Part shown: one piece after another, positions 33,941-43,112 of the stretch
How positions within the stretch are numbered: the first letter of the stretch is position 1
Layout of the letters: every line of letters begins with the position of its first letter
Origin: Streptomyces sp. NBC_00554
GTDB taxonomy: Bacteria > Actinomycetota > Actinomycetes > Streptomycetales > Streptomycetaceae
NCBI RefSeq assembly: GCF_041431135.1
Contig: NZ_CP107799.1
Span: 310,001-374,000, forward strand
Reading direction: 5' to 3'
DNA length: 64,000 nt
Notes under the pieces: model-generated
What the model was told of the DNA's origin: nothing
Database searches by the model: none
Seen by the model: only the letters and a program-made list of their open reading frames with translations
Position numbers and translations under genes: made by a program

Positions 33941-35247
33941 TCCGCCGGGGCAAGGCGTCCTCCCTCTCCCCCGCCGTGGCCCGGCTGCGGCGCACCCGTC
34001 GGTTGATGACCCTCCTGTTCGCCTCGACGACCGCCGCCTGTCTCGTCGTACTCGCCACCGTCGCCGTCCGCATCGATGCCGGATCCCGCCGCTCCGGCCT
34101 CGACCACGAGGCCGGCAGCCGCGCCGTCGGCCTGTCGCGGGCGGTCTGGTTCGACGCGGGGACGCTGCACCTGGACCCGCTGAGTGAGGACGAACTCGCC
34201 CAGGGCGCACAGGTGTTGGCCGTGCTGCAGGCGGCGCCGGGCGAATCGCCGTCGCTTCGGAACGTCGTTCCCGCGCGCTCCGCGCTGCCCGGTCAGGACC
34301 GGCTCGACCAGGTCTGGCAGAGCGTCCTGGAGGAACAGGACACCGTCCTCGTCAGCGCCCCTTCCGCAGACGGCGGGCGGCTGAGGTGGGCGGCGGCTCC
34401 GGTCTGGGACGGAGACCGGATCGGTGCGGCCGTGCTGGTGGGCACGGAGTTGGCGCGCAGCGAACACGATCACGAGGTACTGGTTCGCTGGTTGGCGCTC
34501 GGCTGCACGGCTCTGGTCTGCTGCGCGGCGGCCGTCGGCCATCTTCTGTCGGGCCGGGCCATGCGGCCCGCTCTGCGCGGGCTGGGGCAGCAGGAGCAGT
34601 TCCTGGCCGAAGCGGCACACGAGCTGCGGACGCCGCTGGCCACGTTGCGGCTCGTGGTGGAGCGGGGTGGTTCTTCCGACGAGGCGCTACGGCTGGTGGA
34701 CCGGCTGAGCCGACTGGTCACCGGGCTGCTCGCCAGGGCCCGTATGGAGGCCGGTGCACACCGGGCCGAGCTGGTACCCCTGCGTCTCGACCAGTTGGTG
34801 GAGACCACGGTCGATGAGCTGCCGGACCATGAGAGCGTCACCGTGAGCTCCGAGCCGGTGGTGGTGCTCGGGGATCCCGACCTGCTGGCCCAGGCGGTAC
34901 GGAACCTGGTGGAGAACGCCCAGAGGCATGGCGGCCCGGCCGGGTCGCCGGTGGAGGTCACCATCGCACCGGGCCTGGTCACGGTCCGCGACCATGGGGC
35001 GGGCGTGCCGCTCGCCGACCGGGATCGAGTCTTCGCCCGGGGTGTCACCGGGGGTTCCGGAGCCGCCTCGGGAACGGGGGCGGGGCTCGCGATCGTCCGC
35101 TGGGTCGCCGAGCTGCATCACGGCACCGCTCACCTCGCGGACGCGCCCGGAGGCGGTTTGATCGCCGAGCTCAGGCTGCCGACGCACACGGCCCACGCGT
35201 CGTCCTCATCTTCATCTCATGAAGGCCCCGGCACCGTGGGCGCATGA
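33937..35247 (+). CDS. Sensor histidine kinase
   Basis: 436 residues. Membrane segments are near 24-44 ('LLFASTTAACLVVLATVAV') and 186-206 ('LALGCTALVCCAAAVGHLL') and enclose an extracytoplasmic sensor of about 140 residues. H-box 'AEAAHELRTPLATLRLVVE', N-box 'NLVENAQRH', G1 'VRDHGAGVP' and G2 'GTGAGLAIV' follow. A HAMP domain is not evident; the second membrane helix runs almost directly into the H-box. The stop overlaps the GH9 start as ATGA, a rare direct coupling of a sensor to an extracellular enzyme. Confidence 0.92.
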   Translation: MIRRGKASSLSPAVARLRRTRRLMTLLFASTTAACLVVLATVAVRIDAGSRRSGLDHEAGSRAVGLSRAVWFDAGTLHLDPLSEDELAQGAQVLAVLQAAPGESPSLRNVVPARSALPGQDRLDQVWQSVLEEQDTVLVSAPSADGGRLRWAAAPVWDGDRIGAAVLVGTELARSEHDHEVLVRWLALGCTALVCCAAAVGHLLSGRAMRPALRGLGQQEQFLAEAAHELRTPLATLRLVVERGGSSDEALRLVDRLSRLVTGLLARARMEAGAHRAELVPLRLDQLVETTVDELPDHESVTVSSEPVVVLGDPDLLAQAVRNLVENAQRHGGPAGSPVEVTIAPGLVTVRDHGAGVPLADRDRVFARGVTGGSGAASGTGAGLAIVRWVAELHHGTAHLADAPGGGLIAELRLPTHTAHASSSSSSHEGPGTVGA

Positions 35248-37175
35248 ACTCATTGCGCAACCCTCGGCTGCTGGTCGGCACCGCCGCGGGACTTGGCACC
35301 CTGCTCCTCGCCGTGAACCTGCACGGTCTGCCCTTCGGCGGCGGCACCACGCCTGCCTCGGCCAAGGTGGCCATCCGGGTCGACCAGGTCGGCTATGTGC
35401 GCGGCGAAGCGAAGCAGGCCTACGTCATGGGGCCCTCGGCGGCTCTCGCGGGAGCGCGCTTCCAGGTCGTCGACGCCAAGAACAAGGTCGTCACGGCGGG
35501 GCGGCTCGGAGCCGTCACCGGCCGCTGGAACGCCAAGTACCCCTCGGTGCGCACCGCCGACCTCTCCGCGCTGGACACCCCCGGCACCTACCGCATCGTC
35601 CTGACCGGCACCGCGGCCGGCCGCTCCCCCGCCTTCCGGATCGCCGACGCCGACGAGCTGATGACCCCGCTCGTCCGGGACAACGTCCGCTTCCTGCAGG
35701 CCCAGCGCGACGGAGCGGACGTGCTTCCCGGTGCTCTGCAGCACGGGCCTTCTCATCTGGCCGACCAGGACGCGACCGTCTACGCCGAGCCGGAGTACGA
35801 CGAGGAGGGCAACGAGCTGCTCGACGAGCTGACCCCGACCGGTGACCAGGTCGACGTCTCGGGCGGCTGGTTCGACGCGGGAGACTTCCTCAAGTTCACC
35901 GCCACCACCTCCTACTCGGTCGCCGAACTCCTGCTCGCACAACGCGACTTGCCGGTCATGGAGGAGCTCTCCGACGAGGCCACGCACGGGCTGGACTGGC
36001 TGGACAGGATGTGGGACGAGGACAGCGAGACCCTCTACGCCCAGGTCGGCATCGGCGCGGGCAACGAAGACGCACGGTCGGATCACGACGTGTGGCGGCT
36101 CCCGGAGGCCGACGACCGACTGGACGTATCCCCCGGCGATCCGGACTACACGATCAAGCACCGGCCGGTCTTCCGCGCGGCCGGCCCGGGTGAGCCGATC
36201 AGCCCCAACCTGGCGGGCCGGGTGGCCGCGGTCTTCGCCCTCGCCGCCCAGCGCGCGGCCGACACGGACCCGGAGGAGGCCCAGGCCTGGCTGGACAAGG
36301 CCGCCGCCGTCTACGACCTGGCCGACACCGGCCACGACCCCAACGAGCCGCTCGCCACCGCGTTCCCGGGCGCCTTCTATCCCGAGGACTCCTGGCAGGA
36401 CGACATGGAGTTCGGCGGCGCCGAACTGGCCCTGGCCGCACGGGAACTCGGGGACGACCGGGAAAGCGACTGGGCCGACGCCGCGGCCGGCTGGGCCAGG
36501 GCCTACCTGGACTCCGACGTCAAGGGCACGCTCAACGTCGCGGACGTCAGCGCCCTGGCCCATGTCGACCTGGCCACCGTCCTGGACGACACGCGGACGA
36601 ACGGGATCGGGGCCGAGGAACTGCACGAGGACCTGCGCCGCCAACTGGACGACGGTGTCGACCGCGCCGGGCACGACCCGTTCGGAGCCGGCGCCGTCTA
36701 CGACGACTTCGACGCCGTACCGCACACCTTCGGACTGGTGGCCACCGCCCGCCTCTACGCCAAGGCCACCGGGGACACCGACTACGCGGCCTTCGCCGGG
36801 CGGCAGCGAGGTTGGGCTCTGGGCGCCAACCCCTGGGGAACCAGCTTCATGATCGGTGCGGGTGAGGTCTACCCGCACTGCCCGGAACACCAGTTGGCCA
36901 ACCTGGCAGGCAGCCACGACGGGAAGGGCGCCATCCTGCGGGGCGCTGTGGTCAACGGCCCCAACGAGGCCTCAAAACTAGAGGAGTTGAACGGCTTCCC
37001 GACCATGAAGAAGTGCACGGCCGCCCCGCCGACAGGAGCCTGGACCGACTTCGACGGCAAGGGCGCGCGGTACGTCGACGACGTGGGCGCCTGGCAGACC
37101 GTGGAACCCGCGCTGGACTTCACCACGACCGCACTGCTGGCCTTCGCGCTGACCGCACAGGCCGACGACCGGTAG
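35244..37175 (+). CDS. Secreted glycoside hydrolase family 9 (endoglucanase-type)
   Basis: 643 residues. N-terminal signal 'LLVGTAAGLGTLLLAVNL', then a CelD-like Ig domain ('IRVDQVGYVRGEAKQAYVMG') and the (alpha/alpha)6 GH9 barrel. The catalytic Asp pair is in 'GGWFDAGDFLKF' (about residues 211 and 214); the substrate His is in 'WGTSFMIGAGEVYPHCPEHQ'; the catalytic acid Glu is in 'WQTVEPALDFTTTALLAFA' (about 621). No cellulose-binding module is attached. GH9 enzymes cut beta-1,4-glucans or exo-act on glucosamine/cello-oligomers. Coupled to the sensor kinase gene by ATGA. Confidence 0.92.
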   Translation: MNSLRNPRLLVGTAAGLGTLLLAVNLHGLPFGGGTTPASAKVAIRVDQVGYVRGEAKQAYVMGPSAALAGARFQVVDAKNKVVTAGRLGAVTGRWNAKYPSVRTADLSALDTPGTYRIVLTGTAAGRSPAFRIADADELMTPLVRDNVRFLQAQRDGADVLPGALQHGPSHLADQDATVYAEPEYDEEGNELLDELTPTGDQVDVSGGWFDAGDFLKFTATTSYSVAELLLAQRDLPVMEELSDEATHGLDWLDRMWDEDSETLYAQVGIGAGNEDARSDHDVWRLPEADDRLDVSPGDPDYTIKHRPVFRAAGPGEPISPNLAGRVAAVFALAAQRAADTDPEEAQAWLDKAAAVYDLADTGHDPNEPLATAFPGAFYPEDSWQDDMEFGGAELALAARELGDDRESDWADAAAGWARAYLDSDVKGTLNVADVSALAHVDLATVLDDTRTNGIGAEELHEDLRRQLDDGVDRAGHDPFGAGAVYDDFDAVPHTFGLVATARLYAKATGDTDYAAFAGRQRGWALGANPWGTSFMIGAGEVYPHCPEHQLANLAGSHDGKGAILRGAVVNGPNEASKLEELNGFPTMKKCTAAPPTGAWTDFDGKGARYVDDVGAWQTVEPALDFTTTALLAFALTAQADDR

Positions 37176-37210
37176 GCGCCCGTCTCAAGCCATGGTTGAC
37201 GCGACTGGCC

Positions 37211-37741
37211 TCAGGGCCTCAGCAGGCCGCCCACCCACCAGTCGTGCGGATTCCCGTCGTTGGCGATCCCGCGGTTGCGCAACGTCCCTTCGAGGGTGAA
37301 GCCCAGCTTCTCGGCGACGGCACGCGAGCCGGTGTTCCCGGCCATGGCCCACCACTCGATGCGGTGGACGTCGAGCGTGGCCCACCCCCAGTCGCACAGG
37401 GCCTGCGCGGCCTCGACCGAATAGCCGTGGCCGCGCTGCTCCTTGACTGCCCAGTAGCCGAGTTCGAAGACACCTCGGCTCACCCTGGTGAGGCAGTACG
37501 AGCCGACGATCGCCCCGCTTCCCTTGCGGAACGCCCCGAGCGTGTAGTCCTTGTCCGTGACCCAGCCCTCGGGCAGGTCCACACGGACGCTCTTCTCGGC
37601 GTCCTCCCGCCGGTAGGGCACCGGAACCGGCGTATAGAACTGGATGTCCTCGTCCTGGCAGGCGTCATACACCGCGTCCACGTCGCCGGGCTCGAAGGCC
37701 CGCAGCACCAGACGGTCGGTCTCAAGAGTCACCGGATCCAT
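37211..37741 (-). CDS. GNAT family N-acetyltransferase (RimJ/RimL type)
   Basis: 176 residues. The start 'LETDRLVLRAFEPGDVDAVY' and the CoA-binding block 'GYWAVKEQRGHGYSVEAAQA' are diagnostic, as is 'NTGSRAVAEKLGFTLEGTLR'. Such proteins acetylate protein N-termini or small amines. It converges with the GH9 gene, with 35 bp between, and belongs to no visible operon. Target unknown. Confidence 0.9.
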   Translation of the reverse strand: MDPVTLETDRLVLRAFEPGDVDAVYDACQDEDIQFYTPVPVPYRREDAEKSVRVDLPEGWVTDKDYTLGAFRKGSGAIVGSYCLTRVSRGVFELGYWAVKEQRGHGYSVEAAQALCDWGWATLDVHRIEWWAMAGNTGSRAVAEKLGFTLEGTLRNRGIANDGNPHDWWVGGLLRP

Positions 37742-37816
37742 TGCGGCAGTATGGACACCACCCGTCGGCGGCGACCAGCGAATATCCCCGGGCCGCTCAG
37801 GCTCGTGCCGGTTCCG

Positions 37817-38599
37817 TCACGTCCCCGCCGGCGGGGCGATCTCGACACGCACTCCGCGGGCCTCGAAGGCGCGGATCTGCGCGTCGGGCGCCGATGTGTC
37901 CGTGACCAGGGTCCATCCTTCCTGGAGTGTCGCCCACGCGTGGAACGGCTTGCGTCCCAGCTTGGCGCCGTGGGCCAGCACGTAGACGCGGTCGGCGCGG
38001 CGGGACATCAGTTCCTTGAGGCGGGTCTGGCGCAGGTCCGCCTCGCAGATGCCTCGGTCGACGGTGACGCCGTCGGCGCCGAGGAAGACCCGGTCGAAGG
38101 ACATGTGCTCGAGCGCGGCCTCCGTGAGCGGGCCGACGAAACCCTGGCTGAGCGGGCGGAGCGTGCCACCGAGGCACTCGACGTGCACGCCCTCCGCATC
38201 CGCCAGGGCGTGCAGGGCGGTCAGGCCCGTCGTCGCGATCGTCAACTCCTTTGCACCGCGCAGCTCGTGGGCCAGCGCACCCACCGTCGTACCGGCGTCG
38301 AGGAGCAGCGTTTCGCCCGGCTCGACCTGCCGCGCCGCCCACTGCGCGATGGCCCGCTTCTCCTCGTACGCCTCACCCGTGCGCTGCCGCAGCGACGCCT
38401 CGGGGTGCGCGGACAGCGCCATCGCGCCGCCGTAGGTGCGTGCTAGGCGGCCCTCCGAGGTGAGACGGGCGAGGTCGCGGCGGATGGTTGAGGGGGTGAC
38501 ATCGAGGAGTTGCGAGAGTTCCTCGACGCTGGCGAGGCCGGTGGTCGTGGCGAGGTGGACGATGCGGTCGCGTCGGGCCTGGGAGGTGGTCGGAGGCAT
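37817..38599 (-). CDS. DeoR/GlpR family transcriptional regulator
   Basis: 260 residues. The N-terminal DeoR winged helix reads 'RRDRIVHLATTTGLASVEEL' and 'LLDVTPSTIRRDLARLTSEG' with the 'RTYGGAM' edge. The sugar-phosphate sensor domain carries 'LLLDAGTTVGALAHELRGAK' and 'FLGADGVTVDRGICEADL'. These regulators bind phosphorylated sugars. It is the last gene of the dtnK-like/pdxA2-like operon and probably controls that operon and the divergent one, through the TGCGT/ACGCA site near 41034. Confidence 0.92.
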   Translation of the reverse strand: MPPTTSQARRDRIVHLATTTGLASVEELSQLLDVTPSTIRRDLARLTSEGRLARTYGGAMALSAHPEASLRQRTGEAYEEKRAIAQWAARQVEPGETLLLDAGTTVGALAHELRGAKELTIATTGLTALHALADAEGVHVECLGGTLRPLSQGFVGPLTEAALEHMSFDRVFLGADGVTVDRGICEADLRQTRLKELMSRRADRVYVLAHGAKLGRKPFHAWATLQEGWTLVTDTSAPDAQIRAFEARGVRVEIAPPAGT

Positions 38600-38650
38600 G
38601 TTCGGAGTCCTCTACGGTGCGGTGGTAACGGCGTTGCAGGGGACGGAGGT

Positions 38651-39664
38651 TCAGGCGACCGGGGCGGTCGGCGCCGTGGCCATCACGGTGGCCTGGCGCA
38701 GCGCCTCGACCATGCTACCGGCCTCGGCCACGCCCGTTCCGGCGATGTCGAACGCGGTGCCGTGGTCGACGGAGGTGCGGATCACGGGCAGGCCCACGGT
38801 GAGGTTGACACCCGCCTCGATGCCCAGGACCTTGACCGGGCCGTGGCCCTGGTCGTGGTACATCGCCACGATCAGGTCGTAGTCGCCGCGTGCGGCGAGG
38901 AAAAAGGCGGTGTCGGCGGGGAGCGGACCCCGGGCGTCGACGCCCTCGGCACGCAGCTTCTCCAGAGCCGGGACGATCTTCTCCTCTTCCTCTCCGTAGC
39001 CGAACAGGCCGTTCTCTCCCGCGTGCGGGTTGATGCCGCAGACGCCGATGACCGGGTTCGGGGTGCCGGCGCGGACCATCGCGTCGTGGCCGCGGCGCAC
39101 GGTGCGCTCGACGAGGCCCGGCTCGATGCGGTTGACGGCGTCGATCAGGCCGATGTGCGTGGTGACGTGGATGACCTTCACCTTCTCGGTGGAGAGCATC
39201 ATCGAGACCTCCTCGGTCCCGGTCAGGTGCGCGAGGAGTTCGGTGTGGCCGGGGTAGATGTGGCCCGCGGCGTGCAGGGCCTCCTTGTTGAGGGGCGCGG
39301 TGCAGATGGCGTGCACCTCGCCGGCCACGGCGAGTTCGGCGGCACGCTTGATGTACGCGTACGCGGCGTCGCCAGCGACCGACGACAGCTTGCCCCAGGG
39401 CAGATCGGCGGGGAGCAGGCCGAGGTCGATCACGTTGACACGGCCGGGTGTGAACTCGGCGTCGCGCGGGTGGTCGACGGCGGCGATCTCGCAGTCGAGG
39501 CCGAGGATCCGGGCGGCCTCGCGCAACCGCTGCGCGTCACCGATGACTACGGGGCGGCAGCGGGTCAGGACGGCGTCGTCGAGCAGGGCCGCGACGACGA
39601 CCTCGGGGCCGATGCCGGCACCGTCGCCCATCGTGACGGCGATGAGAGGAAGGGGGGTGCTCAT
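38651..39664 (-). CDS. pdxA2: PdxA-family dehydrogenase, likely four-carbon acid-sugar 4-phosphate dehydrogenase
   Basis: 337 residues of the PdxA family. Landmarks are 'MGDGAGIGPEVVVAALLDDA', 'APLNKEALHAAGHIYPGHTE', 'VCGINPHAGENGLFGYGEEE' and 'YHDQGHGPVKVLGIEAGVNL', with the metal-binding His residues. PdxA proper makes pyridoxine precursor. The PdxA2 paralogs next to DUF1537 kinases and DeoR regulators oxidise D-threonate/D-erythronate 4-phosphate with decarboxylation to dihydroxyacetone phosphate. The context here points to PdxA2. It follows the kinase by 39 bp on the same strand. The symbol is inferred from context. Confidence 0.85.
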   Translation of the reverse strand: MSTPLPLIAVTMGDGAGIGPEVVVAALLDDAVLTRCRPVVIGDAQRLREAARILGLDCEIAAVDHPRDAEFTPGRVNVIDLGLLPADLPWGKLSSVAGDAAYAYIKRAAELAVAGEVHAICTAPLNKEALHAAGHIYPGHTELLAHLTGTEEVSMMLSTEKVKVIHVTTHIGLIDAVNRIEPGLVERTVRRGHDAMVRAGTPNPVIGVCGINPHAGENGLFGYGEEEEKIVPALEKLRAEGVDARGPLPADTAFFLAARGDYDLIVAMYHDQGHGPVKVLGIEAGVNLTVGLPVIRTSVDHGTAFDIAGTGVAEAGSMVEALRQATVMATAPTAPVA

Positions 39665-39703
39665 GAGGACAACTCCTAGGCGGGAGGCGGACGGTGACAG
39701 GTT

Positions 39704-40948
39704 TCAGGTGGCAGCGATGGCGGCGGCCAGGCGCGGCCGTAGCGCGACGGCGATGCGCAGCAGTGAGTCCTCGGCTCCGTAGCTGCCGGGGCGGGTGACG
39801 ACGCGGCGGCCGTCGGGGGTACGGGAGTGGACGGCGCCGTGGTGGATCTCGCCGAACGGTTCCAACTCCCTTATGTCCAGGGCGTCCAGGGTCGTGCGGG
39901 CAGTCTCGCCGCCGGTCAGGACGAGGTCGGGGCGGCCCGGGTACGCGGCCGCGAGCGCACCCAGAGCAGCGCTGAGGGCCCGGCCCGCACCGGGACGCGG
40001 GCCTCCCGATCCGTCGATGGACAACACGGTCAGGGCAGGAGCGCCGCCGGTACGCGGCAGGCAGACCGTGCCCGCCGCCAAGTCGGCCGGGTCCAGCGGC
40101 ACATGGTGCGCGCCGAGCGCGGCGAGGTGCGCGATCTGCGCAACCGCGCCGGGCTCGGCGGTCCCCACGACGAAGAGCAGCGGGGTGCCCTCCGGGGAGG
40201 GCACGGGCGAGGGTGTGACGGCCACGGGCCGCAGCAGCGCGCGCCCGAGCCCGGCCGCCAGACCACCGCTTCCCAGGAGCCGGAATCCGGGGCCGAGCCG
40301 CAGCGCCGCCGCGGCCACCGCGTCCAGGTCGGCGTCGGTCTCGGTGTCTGGCGCAGGGTGTGCACCGGATGCGGCGATCCGTCGGAACTCCGCTTCCAGC
40401 GCGGCGGGTTCGGACCGTACGACGTCGAGGGGGATCGTGCGGACCGGCAGACCGGACAGCGCCTCGGGCAGCGAGCGTGGCACTGGCGCGCGTTCCGCGC
40501 GCCAGCCGTCCGTGCGGTGCAGCGGAACTCCGTTCACGTGCACGACGCCGCCGGTCACGGTGCGCCCCGCCGCAGGCAGCGCGGGGGCGATGACGACGGC
40601 CTCGGCTCCCTCGGCGTACGCTGCCGCCTCCGCCGCGAGGTGGCCGCGCAGCTGTGAGTCGACCTTCTTGTACAGCAGGCGGGGTGGGCCGGTCCGCGCG
40701 GCGCGCAGCGCCGCCCGCACGGCGTACACCGCTTCGGCGCGCGTCAGGTGACGCGTGTCCAGGTCCACGACGAGATCGTGCGCGGCAGCGATCTCGGCCA
40801 CGGCAACAGCGTTGAGCGACAGCCGGACCGGGCCACCGAGCGCACAGGCGGTCTCGGCCGCGCCGGAGAGGTCGTCCGCGAGCGCGACGACGTACGACGG
40901 TACGGGCGGCGAGACGGACGCAAGCGGGGGCGGGGACGGGGAAGCCAC
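39704..40948 (-). CDS. DUF1537 four-carbon acid-sugar kinase
   Basis: 414 residues from GTG 40948, chosen because AAGGAGG lies ten bases upstream; ATG 41002 is an alternative. The N-terminal domain has 'YVVALADDLSGAAETACALG' with the substrate-binding Asp pair and 'LLYKKVDSQLRGHLAAEAAA'. The C-terminal nucleotide domain has 'FVVGTAEPGAVAQIAHLAAL' and 'DLVLTGGETARTTLDALDI'. Family members (OtnK, DtnK) phosphorylate D-erythronate, D-threonate or 3-oxo-tetronates at O4. First gene of the operon kinase-pdxA2-deoR. Which acid is used cannot be read from the sequence. Confidence 0.87.
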   Translation of the reverse strand: MASPSPPPLASVSPPVPSYVVALADDLSGAAETACALGGPVRLSLNAVAVAEIAAAHDLVVDLDTRHLTRAEAVYAVRAALRAARTGPPRLLYKKVDSQLRGHLAAEAAAYAEGAEAVVIAPALPAAGRTVTGGVVHVNGVPLHRTDGWRAERAPVPRSLPEALSGLPVRTIPLDVVRSEPAALEAEFRRIAASGAHPAPDTETDADLDAVAAAALRLGPGFRLLGSGGLAAGLGRALLRPVAVTPSPVPSPEGTPLLFVVGTAEPGAVAQIAHLAALGAHHVPLDPADLAAGTVCLPRTGGAPALTVLSIDGSGGPRPGAGRALSAALGALAAAYPGRPDLVLTGGETARTTLDALDIRELEPFGEIHHGAVHSRTPDGRRVVTRPGSYGAEDSLLRIAVALRPRLAAAIAAT

Positions 40949-41033
40949 GGGGTCGATACCTCCTTGGGCGTGCCCGGCGGTGGGCGGCTCTGTTCGGATC
41001 ATGGCATAAGTTGCGTGAAGTGCGCGAGACCCC

Positions 41034-41050
41034 TTGCGTGATTTACGCAG
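41034..41050. promoter_or_regulatory. Probable DeoR-family operator between divergent operons
   Basis: TTGCGTGATTTACGCA contains the inverted repeat TGCGT-N5-ACGCA. A direct repeat TTGCGTGA also occurs at 41011-41018, 23 bp upstream. Both lie in the 369-bp region between the DUF1537 kinase and the aldo/keto reductase genes; DeoR proteins often use such direct repeats. The rest of the gap (to 41317) holds no gene I can support. Confidence 0.5.
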
Positions 41051-41317
41051 CCATGCGAGCGTTCCCATGGCGCCGACGACCGTCACCGCGGACCTCGGCG
41101 CCCTCGTGGATGCGACGCGTACGGGCTTACACGGCACATCGCACCGCACTTGGCCGCAGCGCGGCGCATCGTCGGGAACCACCGCGGCGACCGCCTGAGA
41201 CCGGGTAGCCGCACGGCTGGGACCGGGCATCCGCACGGCACCACCGCGATGCGCACATCACGCATGGGACCGCGCACGAGCATGAGAACGCACCACCCGC
41301 CTCGGAAGGAACCCGCA

Positions 41318-42298
41318 GTGACCGTCGGCCTTGAACTCCCGCACGTCCCCGTCCCGTTGTCCCGTCTCGTTCTCGGCACGATGACCTTCGGTGACACGGC
41401 CGACCGTGCGACGGCCGCCGCGATGCTGGACGCCGCGCTCGATGCGGGCATCACCGGCGTGGACACCGCCAACGGCTACGCGGGCGGCGAGAGCGAGCGC
41501 ATCCTCGCCGAGCTGCTGCCCGGCCGCCGCGACCGGGTGGTGCTCGCCACCAAGGCCGGCATCCCGCACCCCGACCAGGGCGAGTACGCGCCGCTCTCCG
41601 CCGAGGGCCTGCGTGCCGCGCTGGAGGGCAGCCTCAAGCGCCTGGGCACCGACCACGTCGACCTCTTCTACCTGCACCAGCCCGATCGCAGCACACCGCT
41701 CGCGGAGACCCTCGCGACCGTCGCCGAGTTCGTACAGGACGGCAAGGTCCTCGCCCTCGGCGTCTCCAACTTCGCCGCCTGGCAGATCGCCGAGCTGAAC
41801 CGCGTGGCCGACGAGGTCGGCGCCCCCCGCCCGGTCGTCGCCCAGCAGCTCCACAATCTCCTCGCGCGCCGCATCGAGGAGGAGTACGTCGAGTACGCCG
41901 CCGTCACCGGACTGCGCACCATGGTCTACAACCCGCTCGGTGGCGGCCTGCTCACCGGCCGCCACAGCTTCGAACAGGCCCCGGAGGGCGGGCGCTTCGG
42001 CGACTCGAAGCTGGCCGTGATGTACCGCGAGCGGTACTGGAACGAGGACTTGTTCCGAGCCGTCACCGACCTCACCCGCATCGCCTCCGACGCGGGCCTG
42101 CCGCTGACCGAACTGGCCCTGCGCTGGCTCCTGTCACAGCCCTCCACCGACGCGCTGCTGCTGGGCGGTTCCAAGGTCGACCACCTCAAGGCCAACATCA
42201 CCGCTGCGGCCGCCGGTCCGCTGCCCTCGGACGTGCTGGCCGCCTGCGACGAGGTCGGTGCCCGTCTGCGCGGCCCGATGCCCGCCTACAACCGCTGA
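41318..42298 (+). CDS. Aldo/keto reductase
   Basis: 326 residues from GTG 41318, which has AAGGA seven bases upstream. TIM-barrel landmarks: 'RLVLGTMTFGDTADRATAAA', Asp in 'VDTANGYAGGESERILAEL' with Tyr, Lys in 'VVLATKAGIPHP', His in 'LFYLHQPDRST', and 'VLALGVSNFAAWQIAELN'. It belongs to the L-glyceraldehyde 3-phosphate reductase-like group. It heads the plus-strand operon with the aldolase, dehydrogenase and transporter genes, so it probably reduces or oxidises an intermediate of the same sugar-acid pathway. Confidence 0.9.
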   Translation: MTVGLELPHVPVPLSRLVLGTMTFGDTADRATAAAMLDAALDAGITGVDTANGYAGGESERILAELLPGRRDRVVLATKAGIPHPDQGEYAPLSAEGLRAALEGSLKRLGTDHVDLFYLHQPDRSTPLAETLATVAEFVQDGKVLALGVSNFAAWQIAELNRVADEVGAPRPVVAQQLHNLLARRIEEEYVEYAAVTGLRTMVYNPLGGGLLTGRHSFEQAPEGGRFGDSKLAVMYRERYWNEDLFRAVTDLTRIASDAGLPLTELALRWLLSQPSTDALLLGGSKVDHLKANITAAAAGPLPSDVLAACDEVGARLRGPMPAYNR

Positions 42299-42326
42299 CC
42301 TCACCGCCCTCGCAATGGAGACGAAC

Positions 42327-43112
42327 ATGTCCGCAGGCCGCACTTCCGCCCAGTTCACCGCCGCGCTGCGCAACCGCGAACAGATCATCGGCTACTGGTC
42401 GTTGCTCGACTCGCCGATCGCCGCCGAGCGCCTCGCCCGCGTCGGCTACGACTACCTGGCCTTCGACGCCCAGCACGGCCTCTTCGGCTACCAGGGCATG
42501 CTGAACAACCTCCTCGCCACCGACACCAAGGGCTCCACCGCCGTCGGCATGGTGCGCGTCGAGGCCAACGACCTCACCTACATCGGCAAGGCCCTCGACG
42601 CGGGCGCGACCGGCGTGATCGTCCCGCTGATCGACAACGCCCGGGACGCCGCCGACGCAGTCTCCGCGGTCCGCTATCCGCCGCTGGGCCGTCGCTCGTA
42701 CGGCCCGATGCGCTCCCAGCTGCGGATCGGCCCGAACCCGGCCGACGCGCACGAACAGACCGCCGTCCTCGCGATGATCGAGACGGCCGACGGCCTGGCC
42801 AACGTCGAGGAGATCTGCGCGACTCCCGGCCTGGACGGCATCTACGTCGGCCCGTCCGATCTGCGCCTGGCCATCGGCGGCGCGACCTCCACCGACCCTT
42901 CCGTACAGGAGGAGTTCGAGCAGGCCCTCACCCGCGTACGCAAGGCAGCAGAGGCGGCGGGCATCGCTGCCGGCATCCACAACGCCGACGGCGCGAGCGC
43001 CGCCCGTCGCCTCGCCGAGGGCTTCACGTTCGCGACGGTCGCGGCCGACGTCGTACATCTGCAGCAGATCGCGACGTCCCACCTGGAGGCGGCACGCGGT
43101 GGGGCGCGCTGA
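42327..43112 (+). CDS. HpcH/HpaI family class II aldolase
   Basis: 261 residues from ATG 42327, with GGAG six bases upstream. The family core is intact: 'ARVGYDYLAFDAQHGLFGYQ' with the catalytic His, 'MVRVEANDLTYIGKALDAGA' with the Arg, the metal Glu in 'LAMIETADGLANVEEI', and the metal Asp in 'GIYVGPSDLRLAIGG'. Members split 2-keto-3-deoxy sugar acids to pyruvate or tartronate semialdehyde plus an aldehyde. The stop overlaps the start of the next gene (TGATG). Confidence 0.92.
   Translation: MSAGRTSAQFTAALRNREQIIGYWSLLDSPIAAERLARVGYDYLAFDAQHGLFGYQGMLNNLLATDTKGSTAVGMVRVEANDLTYIGKALDAGATGVIVPLIDNARDAADAVSAVRYPPLGRRSYGPMRSQLRIGPNPADAHEQTAVLAMIETADGLANVEEICATPGLDGIYVGPSDLRLAIGGATSTDPSVQEEFEQALTRVRKAAEAAGIAAGIHNADGASAARRLAEGFTFATVAADVVHLQQIATSHLEAARGGAR

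Noticed and set aside
35250..36917. A 555-codon minus-strand frame opposite the GH9 gene
   Set aside because: Gly/Val/Arg-rich shadow of GC-rich codons; the GH9 gene carries all catalytic motifs.
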